A DNA stretch of 5,616 nt from Atopobiaceae bacterium (GTDB taxonomy: Bacteria > Actinomycetota > Coriobacteriia > Coriobacteriales > Atopobiaceae), in the NCBI GenBank assembly GCA_017510875.1, contig JAFWLX010000091.1, forward strand, positions 1 through 5,616. The letters are read 5' to 3'. How positions within the stretch are numbered: position 1 is the first letter of the stretch; each line of letters begins with the position of its first letter. Under the pieces are notes generated by a model. It ran no database searches, had not been told where the DNA came from, and saw nothing but the letters and a program-made list of their open reading frames with translations. This document shows positions 4,577 through 5,616 of the stretch, one piece after another. The position numbers and the translations under genes are program-made.

Positions 4577-5616
4577 TTACTCCCCGCGGCTCTCCTTGAT
4601 GAGCTTCTGGTACTCGAAGAAGCTGTCCTTGCGGGCGCGATGCATGTCGCCAGAGCCGTCATCATGCTTGTCAACATAGATGAAGCCGTAGCGCTTGCGC
4701 ATCTCGCCGGTGCCGGCGGACACCACGTCGATGGGTCCCCACCAGGTGTAGCCGATGACGTTGGCGCAGTCTTCCTCAACAGCAGCCTTCAGTGCCGCAT
4801 AGTGGGCCTTGAGGTAGTCGGAGCGATACGGGTCGTGGATGCGCTCGACGCCGTCCTCAACCACAACCTCGTCGTAGGCGCCAAAGCCGTTCTCGACGAT
4901 CATCTGCGGCATGTTGTTGTAACGCTCGGCTACGGTATTGATGGTCCAACGCAGGCCCGTGGGGTCAATCTGCCAACCCCAGTCGCTTGCCTTGAGGTAG
5001 GGGTTCTTGCCGCCCAGGCTCATGTTGCCGGCCATCTCCTCGCCGTCATCGTGCGTGGTGGCGGTCATGGACATGTAGTAGCTGTAGGTGAACATGTCCA
5101 CCTTGCCCTCGGACAGAATCTCCTCGTCACCAGGCAGAATCTCGGGCTTGGCACCGTACTGCTTCCACAGACGGTTGGAATAGTACGGATAGGCGCCACG
5201 AACCTGCACGTCCGAGGCATACCAGTCGGCATCGTCAAGCTTCTGCTGGGTAAGCAGCAGGTCAGCAGGGTCGCACGTGAGCGGATAGGTGGTGATGAAT
5301 GCCGTCATGTTGCCCATCATGAGGTCAGGATAGTTGTCGTGCGCATACTTGACCGTCTTGGCGCCAGCCAAGAACTGATGGTGCAGCGCGTTGAAGCAAA
5401 GCTGCGCGTCACGCGGAGCCTCGGCTGTAGTGCCCGTGAAGCCCTGGACAAGACTGGTGGACAGCGCGTTGTTCATGAACGGCATGCCGGTGTTGACCTC
5501 GTTGAAGGTGAGCCAGTACTTCACCTTGTCATGCCAGCAGTCCAGGCAGAACTTGCTGTAGGTGAAGAAGAAGTCCACGCAGCGGCGGTCAGCCCAGGCG
5601 TTGTACTTGGCAACCA
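4577..5616 (-). CDS. GH1 6-phospho-beta-glucosidase (5' end beyond window)
   Basis: The last 345 residues of a glycoside hydrolase family 1 enzyme of the BglA/AscB type; full-length members have about 475-480, so roughly 130 N-terminal residues lie off the right edge. The reading frame continues through the GTG at 5578 to the edge, so that codon is internal. Acid/base Glu39 (visible numbering) is in YWLTFNEVN and nucleophile Glu241 is in IVENGFG. Near the C-terminus, GYTWWGPIDVVS is followed by Ser299, Lys307 and Tyr309 in STGEMRKRYG-like context, the phosphate-binding signature separating 6-phospho-beta-glucosidases from ordinary beta-glucosidases. It hydrolyses phosphorylated beta-glucosides such as cellobiose-, salicin- or arbutin-6-phosphate, imported by a PTS transporter, to glucose-6-phosphate in the cytoplasm. 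A PTS permease or antiterminator gene may lie upstream. It ends at a TAA (4577-4579) and converges on the HipA-like gene. Choice between bglA- and ascB-type naming is not possible from this part. Confidence 0.95.
   Translation of the reverse strand, partial: VAKYNAWADRRCVDFFFTYSKFCLDCWHDKVKYWLTFNEVNTGMPFMNNALSTSLVQGFTGTTAEAPRDAQLCFNALHHQFLAGAKTVKYAHDNYPDLMMGNMTAFITTYPLTCDPADLLLTQQKLDDADWYASDVQVRGAYPYYSNRLWKQYGAKPEILPGDEEILSEGKVDMFTYSYYMSMTATTHDDGEEMAGNMSLGGKNPYLKASDWGWQIDPTGLRWTINTVAERYNNMPQMIVENGFGAYDEVVVEDGVERIHDPYRSDYLKAHYAALKAAVEEDCANVIGYTWWGPIDVVSAGTGEMRKRYGFIYVDKHDDGSGDMHRARKDSFFEYQKLIKESRGE

Noticed and set aside
4401..4679. 92-codon plus-strand ORF crossing the convergent intergenic region
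   Set aside because: It starts inside a hairpin, overlaps the GH1 gene in antisense, and shows no domain or ribosome site.
4577..5578. GTG at 5578 as the real start of the GH1 enzyme
   Set aside because: The frame continues upstream to the window edge with residues typical of GH1 (VAKYNAWADRRCVDFF), so the codon is an internal Val.

Overview
The window is a moderately GC-rich bacterial chromosome segment with four complete or near-complete transcription units. High GC, an XRE/HipA pair with a TTG start, a Cys-containing PASTA lipoprotein and a PTS-type 6-phospho-beta-glucosidase together suggest a host-associated Gram-positive. I favour a member of the Coriobacteriia (Olsenella/Atopobium/Collinsella type). 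This is inferred from style and gene content only; no rRNA or other marker gene is present.

Layout. (1) 1-1641, minus strand: a secreted lipoprotein with six PASTA repeats, an Asp/Thr/Gln-rich linker and the start of a Cys/Trp-rich C-terminal domain; it runs off the left edge. (2) 1642-1871: a divergent intergenic region with a candidate promoter for the lipoprotein and two inverted repeats. (3) 1872-2690, plus: a complete Cof-type HAD phosphatase. (4) 2691-2891: a control region. Its GC-rich first half folds into a bulged hairpin. Its AT-rich second half carries two candidate promoters, repeated TATACGTA motifs and a 38-bp near-perfect palindrome ending in the Shine-Dalgarno sequence of the next gene. 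(5) 2892-4351, plus: a two-gene operon of a short XRE/HipB-like regulator and a HipA-like Ser/Thr kinase, separated by 2 nt. (6) 4352-4576: a convergent intergenic region with two strong GC-rich hairpins and a third, weaker inverted repeat linked to a run of TTTGGT motifs. (7) 4577-5616, minus: the C-terminal 345 residues of a GH1 6-phospho-beta-glucosidase, whose start lies beyond the right edge.

The most system-like unit is the HipB/HipA-like pair with its operator. The regulator probably binds the palindrome and represses its own operon, and it probably antagonises the kinase. The kinase keeps the HipA catalytic residues, but its first ~130 residues do not look like the usual HipA N-terminal domain. 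The other genes (surface lipoprotein, sugar-phosphate-type phosphatase, beta-glucoside catabolism) look like ordinary housekeeping or carbohydrate-use neighbours with no evident functional link to the pair.
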